A DNA stretch of 14,959 bases from Clostridium sp. UBA4548 (GTDB taxonomy: Bacteria > Bacillota > Clostridia > Clostridiales > Clostridiaceae): NCBI RefSeq assembly GCF_002387895.1, contig NZ_DGLI01000038.1, positions 1-14,959 of the forward strand, written 5' to 3'. The stretch's first letter is position 1; each line of letters opens with the position of its first letter. The notes below the pieces were generated by a model. The model searched no databases and was not told where the DNA came from. It saw only the letters and a program-made list of their open reading frames with translations. Positions 1 through 6,625 of the stretch are shown here, piece after piece. The position numbers and the translations under genes were made by a program.

Positions 1-24
1 TTCATATTGAAGTGCTTTTTTTAT
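1..24 (+). terminator. Probable 3' arm and T-tract of an upstream terminator
   Basis: The window opens with an arm ending in GAAGTGC, followed directly by seven T residues. This is the form of the descending arm of an intrinsic terminator. The other arm would lie before base 1, so it cannot be confirmed here. Confidence 0.3.
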
Positions 25-183
25 TGCAAAAAACTTTTTTATAATAAGTTCTTACAAAATGCTAAATTTAATTTTTTATTAGTATGTGAGAAAATAGTAA
101 TGTGATAAAATTAAAACCTTAAAATAAAAATTGCTAACATCTATTAATAATTAGTGGATAAAACTATATAAGTACAAATGATA

Positions 184-192
184 TGTGGATAA
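184..192 (-). promoter_or_regulatory. Candidate DnaA box
   Basis: TGTGGATAA is the reverse complement of TTATCCACA, the consensus DnaA box. A one-mismatch copy (AGTGGATAA) lies 31 bp upstream at 153-161. Two sites in AT-rich DNA can arise by chance, so this is only a candidate. An rRNA operon leader at the other end of the window would fit an origin-proximal location but does not prove it. Confidence 0.28.
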
Positions 193-246
193 GTTTTTGA
201 CAGATTACATAAAAACTATAAATTAAAGTTTTTAATTGCTAAGATT

Positions 247-273
247 TTGACAAAAAAGATAAAAAACTATAAA
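247..273 (+). promoter_or_regulatory. Candidate promoter for sfsA
   Basis: A perfect -35 TTGACA (247-252) is followed 15 bp later by TATAAA (268-273). The spacer is shorter than the usual 17 bp. A similar pair (197-202 and 217-222, 14 bp apart) lies upstream as part of the periodic repeat. An alternative is TTGAAT (287-292) with TATATA (311-316) and an 18-bp spacer. Which one is used cannot be decided from sequence. Confidence 0.3.
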
Positions 274-391
274 GTACATTAAGTAGTTGAATTTTACATT
301 CTAGCAATTTTATATACTTAGGAATATATTAAAATTTAATAATTTTTGTTATATGTTGAAAAAATAATAACTTATGTATGGAGCTGATAAA

Positions 392-1084
392 ATGATTTTT
401 GATAAGAATACAAGAGTTGTAGAGTTTGTTAGAAGACCTAATAGGTTTCAAGGTTATGTAATTGTTGATGGAAAAGAAGAACTTGTGCATGTACCTAATA
501 CAGGGAGATGTAGAGAGATATTAGTTCCTGGATGTAAAGTCATACTCAGGGAAGAGTTTGGAGAGCATAGAAAGACTAGGTTTAGTCTAATTGCGGGATA
601 TAAGGAGGGAAAACTCATTAATATAGATTCACAAGTTCCTAATAAAGTTGTAGAGGAAGCTTTAATTCTAGGTAAAATACCAGAATTAAAGAGATACAAT
701 ATAGTTTTGAGAGAAAAAACCTTTGGAAATAGTAGGTTTGACTTTAAGCTAGGAAATGAAGATGGGGAAGAGTATTACTTAGAAGTGAAAGGAGTTACTC
801 TAGAAAATAATAAAAAAACTATGTTTCCAGATGCCCCAACAGAGAGGGGCAGAAAGCACCTTTTAGAACTTGTAGAAGTGAAAAATAGTGGAAGAGGAGC
901 AGGGGTTTTATTCTTAATTCAAATGGATGAAGTTGAAAGCTTTTCTCCACATGATGAAATGGATAGAGACTTTGGTGATGCCTTAAGATTTGCAAAGGAT
1001 AATGGTGTAGATGTATTTGCATATGAATGTAAAGTTGGAGAAAACTTTATAACTTTATCTAATAGAGTAAATGTAGATTTATAG
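392..1084 (+). CDS. sfsA: SfsA family DNA/RNA nuclease (sugar fermentation stimulation protein homologue)
   Basis: A 230-residue cytoplasmic protein of the usual SfsA length. Family motifs are visible in order: RPNRF (about 15-19), HVPNTGRC (33-40), SRFDF (114-118), YLEVKGVTL (129-137) and the signature FPDAPTERGRKHL (145-157). D117, E131 and K133 fit a PD-(D/E)xK nuclease core; some SfsA proteins are reported to bind or cut nucleic acid. The older name comes from a maltose-fermentation phenotype in E. coli and says little about its job here. I chose the ATG at 392 because GGAG (380-383) sits 8 nt upstream. An in-frame ATG at 374 would add six residues but has no ribosome binding site. It is monocistronic: a terminator follows before the Nudix gene. 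Confidence 0.93.
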   Translation: MIFDKNTRVVEFVRRPNRFQGYVIVDGKEELVHVPNTGRCREILVPGCKVILREEFGEHRKTRFSLIAGYKEGKLINIDSQVPNKVVEEALILGKIPELKRYNIVLREKTFGNSRFDFKLGNEDGEEYYLEVKGVTLENNKKTMFPDAPTERGRKHLLELVEVKNSGRGAGVLFLIQMDEVESFSPHDEMDRDFGDALRFAKDNGVDVFAYECKVGENFITLSNRVNVDL

Positions 1085-1110
1085 AATAAATGGCTTTAAG
1101 CTAAATAAAA

Positions 1111-1147
1111 TAGTATTTTTAATTCGAGGGAGTATCAATAAATACTA
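1111..1147. other. Inverted repeat in the sfsA-Nudix intergenic region
   Basis: TAGTATTT (1111-1118) is repeated inverted as AAATACTA (1140-1147). An internal AGTAT (1131-1135) can pair with the same right arm, so two alternative stems are possible. There is no T-tract. The rest of 1085-1262 is AT-rich and shows no gene that I can support. Confidence 0.3.
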
Positions 1148-1262
1148 TAATTGATTAAATATCTATTTAAAAACAAAAATTATAATTGTTAAAACTTATG
1201 ATATCATAGTATTGTAACAAGATGTAAAAAATGTTTCCTTAAAAATAGTATTTCCTTGTAAT

Positions 1263-1299
1263 AAAGGTCCTACCTTATATGGTTGGACCTTTATTTTAT
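1263..1299 (+). terminator. Rho-independent terminator downstream of sfsA
   Basis: AAAGGTCC (1263-1270) pairs with GGACCTTT (1285-1292). An inner ACC/GGT pair extends the stem to about 11 bp with one mismatch and a short AT loop. A T-rich tail follows. It lies 180 bp after sfsA and 100 bp before the Nudix gene, so it could instead end a short untranslated RNA or act as a leader attenuator. Confidence 0.7.
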
Positions 1300-1401
1300 A
1301 TTTACAACAAATTATATTTCTAAATATTGCATGTTTATATTGTAATATTTAATATATAATAAATTTGAATGATATATTACTAATGAAATGAGGAGATTTT
1401 T

Positions 1402-1929
1402 TTGAAGTTTAAATTTTGTCCGCTATGTGGAAGAAATTTAGTTGAAAAGTACAGTTGGGATGAAGGTGGGGTTCCTTATTGTGAATATGACGATATAATG
1501 TATTTTGATACTCCAAAACCTTGTGTAGTAGTGGCTGTATTAAAGGAAAATGAAATACTTCTTCTTAAGCAAAGTTATATTTTCAAAAATTCAAAGGTTT
1601 TGGTATCAGGCTATGTTACAGTTGGAGAAACTTTAGAAGAAACAGTATATAGGGAAGTGAAAGAGGAAACTGGAATACTAATTGATGATATTAAATATTT
1701 AGGAAGTCAGTGCATAAAGTCCAAGGAATTATTGATGATTGCATTTATGGCTAGATATGTAGGTGGAGAAATAGAAAAATCCTCTGAGGTAGAGTGGGTA
1801 GAATGGGGAAACATCGAAAATGCTCTATGTGAAATGACAGAGGATGAAATAGGAAAAAATATTGTAAAAAAAGTATTAGAGAGTATAGAGTATAAAGGAA
1901 GTAAAGCATATTCTTGTGATATAAACTAG
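1402..1929 (+). CDS. Nudix hydrolase, NudC-like (NAD-pyrophosphatase-related)
   Basis: A 175-residue protein with a perfect Nudix box GX5EX7REUXEEXGU at residues 70-92 (G70, E76, R84, E85, E88, E89, G91), which binds metal and hydrolyses X-linked nucleoside diphosphates. The N-terminus has a CPLCG knuckle (C6, C9) and C27 but no obvious fourth cysteine, so a zinc ribbon like that of NudC is degenerate or completed differently. The stretch SQ...LLMIAFMAR (102-118) matches the NudC region after the Nudix box. However, the SQPWPFP signature for NAD(H) is replaced by SQCIKSK, so the substrate is uncertain. The start is TTG at 1402, with AGGAG (1391-1395) 6 nt upstream; no ATG fits as well. It is a single gene ended by the hairpin at 1931-1966. 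Confidence 0.85.
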   Translation: MKFKFCPLCGRNLVEKYSWDEGGVPYCEYDDIMYFDTPKPCVVVAVLKENEILLLKQSYIFKNSKVLVSGYVTVGETLEETVYREVKEETGILIDDIKYLGSQCIKSKELLMIAFMARYVGGEIEKSSEVEWVEWGNIENALCEMTEDEIGKNIVKKVLESIEYKGSKAYSCDIN

Positions 1930-1930
1930 T

Positions 1931-1970
1931 TAATATAAGGGTCTGAGCTTTCAGCCCCTTATATTATTCT
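1931..1970. terminator. Bidirectional terminator between convergent genes
   Basis: TAATATAAGGG (1931-1941) is perfectly complementary to 1956-1966, and an inner CTGA/TCAG pair extends the stem. It sits between the Nudix gene stop and the minus-strand small gene, whose stop codon (1959-1961) lies inside the right arm. The A/T-rich ends give a U-rich tail in both directions. Confidence 0.75.
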
Positions 1971-2300
1971 CTTTAACTTAATCTTAAGATTATCATTGTT
2001 ATAGGATATATCTACATCATCAGTCATCATACCTACTAGGGATAGCTCAGTATCCAAGTCATCATTACCTGTGAGTTCCCAGTAGTATTCTTCAATATCA
2101 GATCTTCTTGGAATACTAAGTAAGTTTTTCATATTAAGTAGGGATTTCTCATCTAAGTTCTCAACTGTGCAAGAAAAATCAATATTTAAATTATGCTGTT
2201 CAACGTAGTAATCTAAATGTATATTTTCACAACCAATTTTCAGTAAGTAGTTCATAATTTCAGTTATAATTTTTAAATTTCTTTGACGCAAATGTCTCAT
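1959..2300 (-). CDS. Conserved small acidic protein coupled to the DUF1576 gene, function unknown
   Basis: A soluble protein of 113 residues, with no signal peptide or membrane segment. It looks alpha/beta: a basic N-terminal helix (1-24), strands around NIHLDYYVE and LNIDFSCTV, a helix near DEKSLLNMKNLL, then DIEEYYWELTG, and a C-terminal LSLVGMMTDDVDI... strand pair. I do not recognise a domain with confidence. The ATG at 2300 has AGGAAG (2308-2313) 7 nt upstream. A GTG at 2303 in the same frame would add one residue and overlaps the stop of the upstream gene by one base, so translation is probably coupled to it. Its fixed partner is the membrane protein before it; a regulatory or accessory role for that protein is inference only. 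Confidence 0.72.
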   Translation of the reverse strand: MRHLRQRNLKIITEIMNYLLKIGCENIHLDYYVEQHNLNIDFSCTVENLDEKSLLNMKNLLSIPRRSDIEEYYWELTGNDDLDTELSLVGMMTDDVDISYNNDNLKIKLKRII

Positions 2301-2302
2301 CA

Positions 2303-3547
2303 CTAAGCTTCCTTTCTAAAAGCTGTTATTAATGGTACTAGGATCATACATATTATACCACCTGAAAATCCATTATTATATAGTATAAGTCCACCATGTA
2401 GGTATCCAATATTCATGACTAGGCAAGTATGAAGAAATCCTGCAAGCACACCAAAGTACCAACCAAAGCTTCCTGCTATTGGAGCCACCGTTGTACTAAA
2501 TAGAATACTTAAAAGCATATTGGGAGAGTTAACGGACCAGATATTTAAGAAGGAGCAAAGTAAGGCGCCTAACATTATAGGTGCTGCATTTTTTAAATGC
2601 TTGCCAAAAGCCCCAAATCCAGTTATAGTGAGTATGCCACCTAGGGTTGGTCCATTTAAATCACCATTAACTAATAACACTAATAGTGTAGAAAATATAC
2701 CTAGTAAGCCCATATTAATTAGTGTTATCCCTTTACCAAAAATTATGTAATAGTCACTAATTAACCTACCAGATGTGTTGTATAATTTAAATAGATTCTT
2801 AAAACTTTTATCATTTAAAAAATATCCAATTATAATTAATATTAAAAATAAGGATAAAAATAATATTGAAAAAAAAGTATTATTTCCTGTAGACCAAATC
2901 AATCTTGTTCCAAAATTAATTCCAAAGGCTCTAAGAACGGACATTAATAAAGTTCCTAATAAACCAGCGGCAAGACCAATGTTGTAAAGATTATAACCTT
3001 GATGTAATTTTAGGGTGTAAGATGCCATTGGAGGTAGTAAAAAGCCTATAGATACTGTTACAAGTAGACCACTAACTACCGAAATAAAAAGGGGAATTGA
3101 ATCAGTTACAATTAGTTGAGTTACTGTAGGTGATAAGGTAGTTCCGAATAATGCTATTATAATATAATTGGAAAAGGGTTCTTTTTGATATTTGGAGTAG
3201 AGCCATATACCAAAGATTATAGGCCATATATTTAAAATGTTTTTGCCAAACAGTGAAAATCCACCTACGGTAAATAAAGCAGCTGTAATAGAACCCGAAG
3301 GACTAACTTTTAAAAATGTTAATATAAAGATGTAAGTTAGTAAGACAAGAGCGGAATTAATAAGTGTTGCACCAATACCACCAAGCTTTATATAATCAGT
3401 TATAAGGATATCTGAGTTTAATATAATAATTTTTAGGCCGTGGAGTATATCAGGTACAGTATCAATAAACAAACCTAGAATAATTAGTAAAATGCTATAG
3501 CAAGTAATTAAAAGATATGGCAGGGGAAGTTTTAAAATTTTAATCAT
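2303..3547 (-). CDS. DUF1576-type polytopic membrane protein with internal duplication
   Basis: 414 residues, almost entirely hydrophobic, with roughly a dozen membrane segments and no cleavable signal. I recognise it as resembling the DUF1576 family, whose function is unknown. Two halves are homologous. GGFSLFGKN (95-103), followed by a segment ending TTLSPTV (136-142), matches TGFGAFGKH (309-317), followed by TTVAPIA (352-358). HQGYNLYNIGLAAGLLG (182-198) matches HGGLILYNNGFSGGIIC (384-400). Such inverted or direct repeats are common in secondary transporters and channels, so a transport role is plausible but unproven. The ATG at 3547 has AGGAGG (3553-3558) 5 nt away. It is the first gene of a two-gene operon with the small acidic protein. 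A dyad lies about 40 bp upstream. Confidence 0.8.
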   Translation of the reverse strand: MIKILKLPLPYLLITCYSILLIILGLFIDTVPDILHGLKIIILNSDILITDYIKLGGIGATLINSALVLLTYIFILTFLKVSPSGSITAALFTVGGFSLFGKNILNIWPIIFGIWLYSKYQKEPFSNYIIIALFGTTLSPTVTQLIVTDSIPLFISVVSGLLVTVSIGFLLPPMASYTLKLHQGYNLYNIGLAAGLLGTLLMSVLRAFGINFGTRLIWSTGNNTFFSILFLSLFLILIIIGYFLNDKSFKNLFKLYNTSGRLISDYYIIFGKGITLINMGLLGIFSTLLVLLVNGDLNGPTLGGILTITGFGAFGKHLKNAAPIMLGALLCSFLNIWSVNSPNMLLSILFSTTVAPIAGSFGWYFGVLAGFLHTCLVMNIGYLHGGLILYNNGFSGGIICMILVPLITAFRKEA

Positions 3548-3586
3548 AATAGCCTCCTCGCGTAAAAGTTCTGTGTGTTTATATTG

Positions 3587-3611
3587 TTATATATTAGGTA
3601 CTAATATATAA
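3587..3611. promoter_or_regulatory. Perfect 11-bp dyad between divergent genes (candidate operator)
   Basis: TTATATATTAG (3587-3597) and CTAATATATAA (3601-3611) are exact inverted repeats around GTA. The site lies 40 bp from the start of the DUF1576 gene (-) and 84 bp from the TIM-barrel gene (+), where a dimeric regulator could control both. TATAAT-like boxes cluster at about 3620-3650. No T-tract follows, so a terminator is less likely. Confidence 0.45.
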
Positions 3612-3694
3612 TTATTAATAAATTTATAATAATATTATAATAATAAATGTGTTATTTAACTATAATTATTTTAATTTTTAAGGGAGAAATTTTT

Positions 3695-4396
3695 ATGAGA
3701 AAGCATATACCTGAATTTAAAGGATTATTAAGAAGTCATATGATAGAACTTCCTACGGCTATAAGAGATGCCAGTGGAATCATGATTTTTGGAAAGAGAT
3801 TAAAGTCTTTTGTTTTTACAACAGATGTAGCTATTATAAGGAACACAAATGCGGATGCTGTTATAGCCGTTTATCCCTTTACACCTCAACCAATCATTAC
3901 AGAAGCACTTATATTAGCTTCTGATGTACCTTTATTTTGTGGGGTGGGTGGAGCTATCACTACTGGTAAGAGAGTTATTAACTTAGCCCTAGATGCAGAA
4001 TTTAAGGGTGCCATGGGTGTAGTTGTAAACTCTTCCACTCCAAATGATGTTATAAGTCAGATGAGAGAAACTATTGATATACCTATAATAGTTACTGTAG
4101 TTTCTGAATTTGAGGATATTGAAGCTAGAATAAGCTCTGGTGCAACAATACTAAATGTTTCAGGATCTAAAAGAACTCCTGAAATAGTAAGAAAGATTCG
4201 TGAAAAACATCCAGAGTTTCCAATACTAGCAACTGGGGGACCTACAGAGGAAACTATAAGGGCTACAATAGAAGCTGGTGCTAATGCTATCACTTATACA
4301 CCTCAAAACACAGGAGAGATTTTAAATGAAATAATGATAGGTCACAGAAAAAAATATGCACAGATAAATGATAGTTTTGAGGAGCAAAACGATTAG
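3695..4396 (+). CDS. Conserved TIM-barrel protein (putative hydrolase/aldolase-like), function unknown
   Basis: 233 residues with an (alpha/beta)8 pattern: strands at AVIAVYPF (55-62), PLFCGVGG (79-86), GAMGVVVN (105-112), PIIVTVVS (130-137), GATILNVSG (149-157), FPILATGG (175-182) and ANAITYTP (196-203). The ATGG and NAITYT strand ends resemble the standard phosphate-binding site of barrels such as ThiE, TrpC and NanE, so a phosphorylated substrate is likely (inference). I recognise it as a conserved clostridial family without a firm function. The ATG at 3695 has AGGGAG (3681-3686) 8 nt upstream. An upstream in-frame ATG at 3647 lacks one and encodes an unlikely hydrophobic extension. The last ~13 codons lie inside a 45-bp tandem duplication, so the C-terminus may be recently altered. 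Confidence 0.7.
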   Translation: MRKHIPEFKGLLRSHMIELPTAIRDASGIMIFGKRLKSFVFTTDVAIIRNTNADAVIAVYPFTPQPIITEALILASDVPLFCGVGGAITTGKRVINLALDAEFKGAMGVVVNSSTPNDVISQMRETIDIPIIVTVVSEFEDIEARISSGATILNVSGSKRTPEIVRKIREKHPEFPILATGGPTEETIRATIEAGANAITYTPQNTGEILNEIMIGHRKKYAQINDSFEEQND

Positions 4397-4490
4397 TTCA
4401 GTTCACAGATAAATGATGGTTTTGAGGAGCAAAACGATTAGTTCAGTTCACAGATAAATGATGGTTTTGAGTGATAAAATAATTAGTTTA
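4359..4490 (+). repeat. Three 45-bp tandem repeats duplicating the 3' end of the TIM-barrel gene
   Basis: Unit 1 (4359-4403) and unit 2 (4404-4448) differ only at one A/G position. Unit 3 (4449-4490) is identical to unit 2 for its first ~22 bases, then diverges. Unit 1 contains the last 12 codons and stop (TAG, 4394-4396) of the gene; unit 2 repeats them after the stop. Each of the first two units can form a hairpin, GTTTTG / CAAAAC with loop AGGAG (4374-4390 and 4419-4435). No T-tract follows, so these are not typical terminators. Confidence 0.85.
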
Positions 4491-4569
4491 TTTCCTTTGC
4501 AAAAAAAGTAGTTCATGTTTAGTATATGAAAATCTAATGGTAGTTAAAATAATTAAGAAGGGAGATATT

Positions 4570-4731
4570 ATGACTATAGTAGTATATAATTGCAAAAAAT
4601 GCCCAGAAGGTACTTCTGGAAAATGTGATGGTAAAACAGAAAATTGTATGTGTAAAAGATGCCCTAGAAATTTAGGGCAATGCTTAATAACAAAATATTG
4701 TAGAGAAACAGAGTCAGTATTGGACTTTTAG
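4570..4731 (+). CDS. Small cysteine-rich protein (8 Cys), putative metal or Fe-S binding
   Basis: 53 residues with eight cysteines: C8, C11, C19, C26, C28, C31, C38 and C44. The CxxC (8-11) and CMCKRC (26-31) clusters suit zinc or iron-sulfur binding in a cytoplasmic protein; there is no signal peptide. I do not recognise a named family, and metal binding is inferred from cysteine spacing. The ATG at 4570 has GGGAG (4560-4564) 5 nt upstream; an in-frame ATG at 4537 lacks such a site. A second cysteine-containing small protein lies 264 bp downstream, before the serine genes. Confidence 0.75.
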   Translation: MTIVVYNCKKCPEGTSGKCDGKTENCMCKRCPRNLGQCLITKYCRETESVLDF

Positions 4732-4995
4732 TATAAATGCGTATTTATTTATGTATTTACAAATATTTAACAACTGTTGAAAATAATCTTCTTTTATTAG
4801 TTGAATATTTTTTTCGTTTATATAAAACAATAGATATAAACTAGAAGTTCTAAAATAACATTTATGAGTTTTAGAAATAATTTCAGGTTTAAGTATAAAT
4901 CTTACTACTATAAAAGAAAATAAACATAGGTAAAGATTAATCTAAAGGTTTATTAAAGATTTACAAAACTTTAAGATGTTTATAGGAGGATTTAT

Positions 4996-5181
4996 ATGGT
5001 ATCTAGCGAAATAAAGATGAGAGTAGCACAAAATTGTCCGGGATATAATAACAGAAATTACTTTTCAATGATGAGTATGTTGGAATCTAGTGAAAGTTGT
5101 AATACTTGTACGAATTATGTTAGAGGTAAGTGCGTAAAAGACTTATTTGATGAAGTATCTGGAAAAATAAGATTAAATTAG
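4996..5181 (+). CDS. Small conserved protein with four cysteines, function unknown
   Basis: 61 residues, basic N-terminal half, with C14, C35, C38 and C46. CNTC plus the later GKC could bind one metal ion together with the NCPGY cysteine. No signal peptide or membrane segment is visible. The ATG at 4996 has a consensus AGGAGG (4984-4989) 6 nt upstream, which strongly supports that this short frame is translated. It stands 165 bp before the aminotransferase gene, with a promoter in between, so it is probably transcribed separately. I do not recognise the family; a redox or metal role is only a suggestion. Confidence 0.75.
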   Translation: MVSSEIKMRVAQNCPGYNNRNYFSMMSMLESSESCNTCTNYVRGKCVKDLFDEVSGKIRLN

Positions 5182-5245
5182 TAAAGTTCAATTAAAATAT
5201 TTATTCAAGGTTAGTTAATATTTACAAATTTTTGAGTTGTTTAAC

Positions 5246-5274
5246 TTGAGAATTTAATACATAAATGTTAAAAT
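5246..5274 (+). promoter_or_regulatory. Sigma-A-type promoter for the serine genes
   Basis: TTGAGA (5246-5251), a 17-bp spacer and TAAAAT (5269-5274), each one base from consensus. The predicted start lies about 65 bp before the aminotransferase ATG. The leader has no T-box or other riboswitch signature that I can see. Confidence 0.6.
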
Positions 5275-5346
5275 GATAATGGTTTTGGACTTCAAGACTA
5301 AAAAATAAAAATATTGGAATATCCAAAGAAACTTGGAGGGTGAATT

Positions 5347-6423
5347 ATGCATAAAAAATTATTTATACCAGGACCAGTAGATGTGGCTCCAGACGTTCTT
5401 GAAAAAATGGCTACACCACAAATTGGACACAGAGGTAAAGAAGCTTCTAGAATTCAAAGACAAATAAGTGACTACATGAGAGTTATATTCAATACTAAAG
5501 AAGAGATATTACTTTCAACTACTTCTGGAAGTGGATTAATGGAAGGTGCTGTTCGTTCATGTACAGCTAAGAGAGCTGCAATATTTGCAGTAGGAGCTTT
5601 TGGTAAGAGATGGTACGAGATGGCTGTTGCTAACAATGTGCCAGCAGACTTATTTGAAGTTGAATGGGGTTTACCAACAACTCCAGAGCAAGTAGAAGAA
5701 GTATTATCAACAGGAAAATACGACTTAATAACAGTTACTCACAATGAAACTTCATCTGGATTAATGAATCCACTTGATGAAATTGCTCAAGTGGTTAAAA
5801 AGTATCCTGATGTAGTATTCTGTTTAGATACAGTAAGTTCAGCAGCAGGTACTGAACTTAAAGTTGATGAGTGGGGAGTAGACATTTGTATAACTTCAAC
5901 TCAAAAAGCTATAGGACTTCCAGCTGGAATGTCTATGTGTTCTTTCTCTAAAAAAGCAATAGAGAGAGCTAAACAAGTTCCATACAGAGGAATATACCTA
6001 GATCTTTTAGGATTATATGAGTACATCCAAAAGAAAGATTACCAATATCCTTCAACTCCTTCATTAGCTCATATGTTTGCTCTAGAGTATCAACTAGACA
6101 AGATCATAAACAAAGAAGGATTAGAAAACAGATTTGCTAGACATATAGCTGGTGGAGAAGTAGTTAGAGCTTGGGCTAGAAAATACTTCGAAATTTTACC
6201 AGAAGAAAAATATATGTCAAACACATTAACTAACATAAAAAACACTAGAAACATAGATGTAGCTGCTCTTAACAAAGCTTTAGGAGAAAGAGGCTATCAA
6301 ATTTCTAATGGTTATGGAAAGTTAAAAGACAAGACTTTCAGAATAGCTCATATGGCTGAAAGAACTGTTGAAGAAATAGAAGAATTATTAAAAGTAATCA
6401 ATGAAATATTAGGACTTGAATAA
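5347..6423 (+). CDS. Class V aminotransferase, probable phosphoserine transaminase of the serine pathway
   Basis: 358 residues, PLP-dependent fold type I, of the alanine-glyoxylate/serine-pyruvate aminotransferase subfamily rather than classical SerC. Visible features are FIPGPVDV near the N-terminus, TTSGSGLMEGA (58-68) for the cofactor phosphate, HNETSSG (132-138), LDTVSSAAG with D161 contacting the pyridine ring, and STQKAIGLPAG with the Schiff-base lysine K187. The neighbouring serA gene makes 3-phosphohydroxypyruvate, so the likely reaction is its glutamate-dependent conversion to phosphoserine; that assignment rests on context. GGAGGG (5335-5340) is 6 nt before the ATG. Many C-ending codons (TAC, AAC, TTC) compared with sfsA or the MFS gene suggest high expression. 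A 12-bp hairpin follows the stop. Confidence 0.88.
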   Translation: MHKKLFIPGPVDVAPDVLEKMATPQIGHRGKEASRIQRQISDYMRVIFNTKEEILLSTTSGSGLMEGAVRSCTAKRAAIFAVGAFGKRWYEMAVANNVPADLFEVEWGLPTTPEQVEEVLSTGKYDLITVTHNETSSGLMNPLDEIAQVVKKYPDVVFCLDTVSSAAGTELKVDEWGVDICITSTQKAIGLPAGMSMCSFSKKAIERAKQVPYRGIYLDLLGLYEYIQKKDYQYPSTPSLAHMFALEYQLDKIINKEGLENRFARHIAGGEVVRAWARKYFEILPEEKYMSNTLTNIKNTRNIDVAALNKALGERGYQISNGYGKLKDKTFRIAHMAERTVEEIEELLKVINEILGLE

Positions 6424-6439
6424 TTACTGGTAACATGAG

Positions 6440-6478
6440 GTTAGGAAGGGGAAAACCCCTTCTTAACTTAAGTTTTAA
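6440..6478 (+). terminator. Strong hairpin between the aminotransferase and serA
   Basis: GTTAGGAAGGGG (6440-6451) pairs with CCCCTTCTTAAC (6456-6467), 12 bp with one G-U, around AAAA. The tail TTAAGTTTTAAT is only moderately T-rich. It could be a partial terminator that lowers serA expression, or a stabilising 3' stem for the first transcript. Confidence 0.55.
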
Positions 6479-6625
6479 TAATTCCTGTTGTAATATAATC
6501 ATTTGAATACTTTTCTTTTTATGAGAAATTTTAAAGTTTAGTATAAAAGCTATAGAACAAAAATGAATCTATGATTTGTTAACCTTATAGGAAAACAATT
6601 ACATTGTATAAGTGGGAGGATTACC

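Larger units (their letters stand above)
131..280. repeat. Decayed ~52-bp periodic repeat in AT-rich intergenic DNA
   Basis: The 9-mer AAAACTATA occurs at 160-168, 212-220 and 263-271, that is every 51-52 bp. TTGCTAA occurs at 131-137 and 236-242, 105 bp apart. TTGACA occurs at 197-202 and 247-252. These shared spacings suggest an old tandem duplication. Nothing in bases 1-391 looks like a gene. The function is unknown; the repeats overlap the promoter candidate for sfsA. Confidence 0.4.

Noticed and set aside
2520..2987. Two plus-strand open frames opposite the DUF1576 gene
   Set aside because: Both lie fully antisense to a clear membrane-protein gene and lack ribosome binding sites.
3587..3611. 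Dyad as a FapR operator
   Set aside because: It shares TTAG...CTAA with the FapR site, but the spacing between half-sites is too short and the neighbours are not lipid-synthesis genes.
4374..4435. AGGAG loops in the 45-bp repeats as CsrA-type sites
   Set aside because: The loop would suit a GGA-binding protein, but no csrA is seen and the hairpins follow a stop codon rather than precede a gene. They are kept only as part of the repeat finding.
5182..5346. Possible T-box or serine-sensing leader before the aminotransferase gene
   Set aside because: I found no AGGGTGG-type T-box bulge, terminator/antiterminator pair or known riboswitch core. Only a promoter and an ordinary ribosome binding site are visible.
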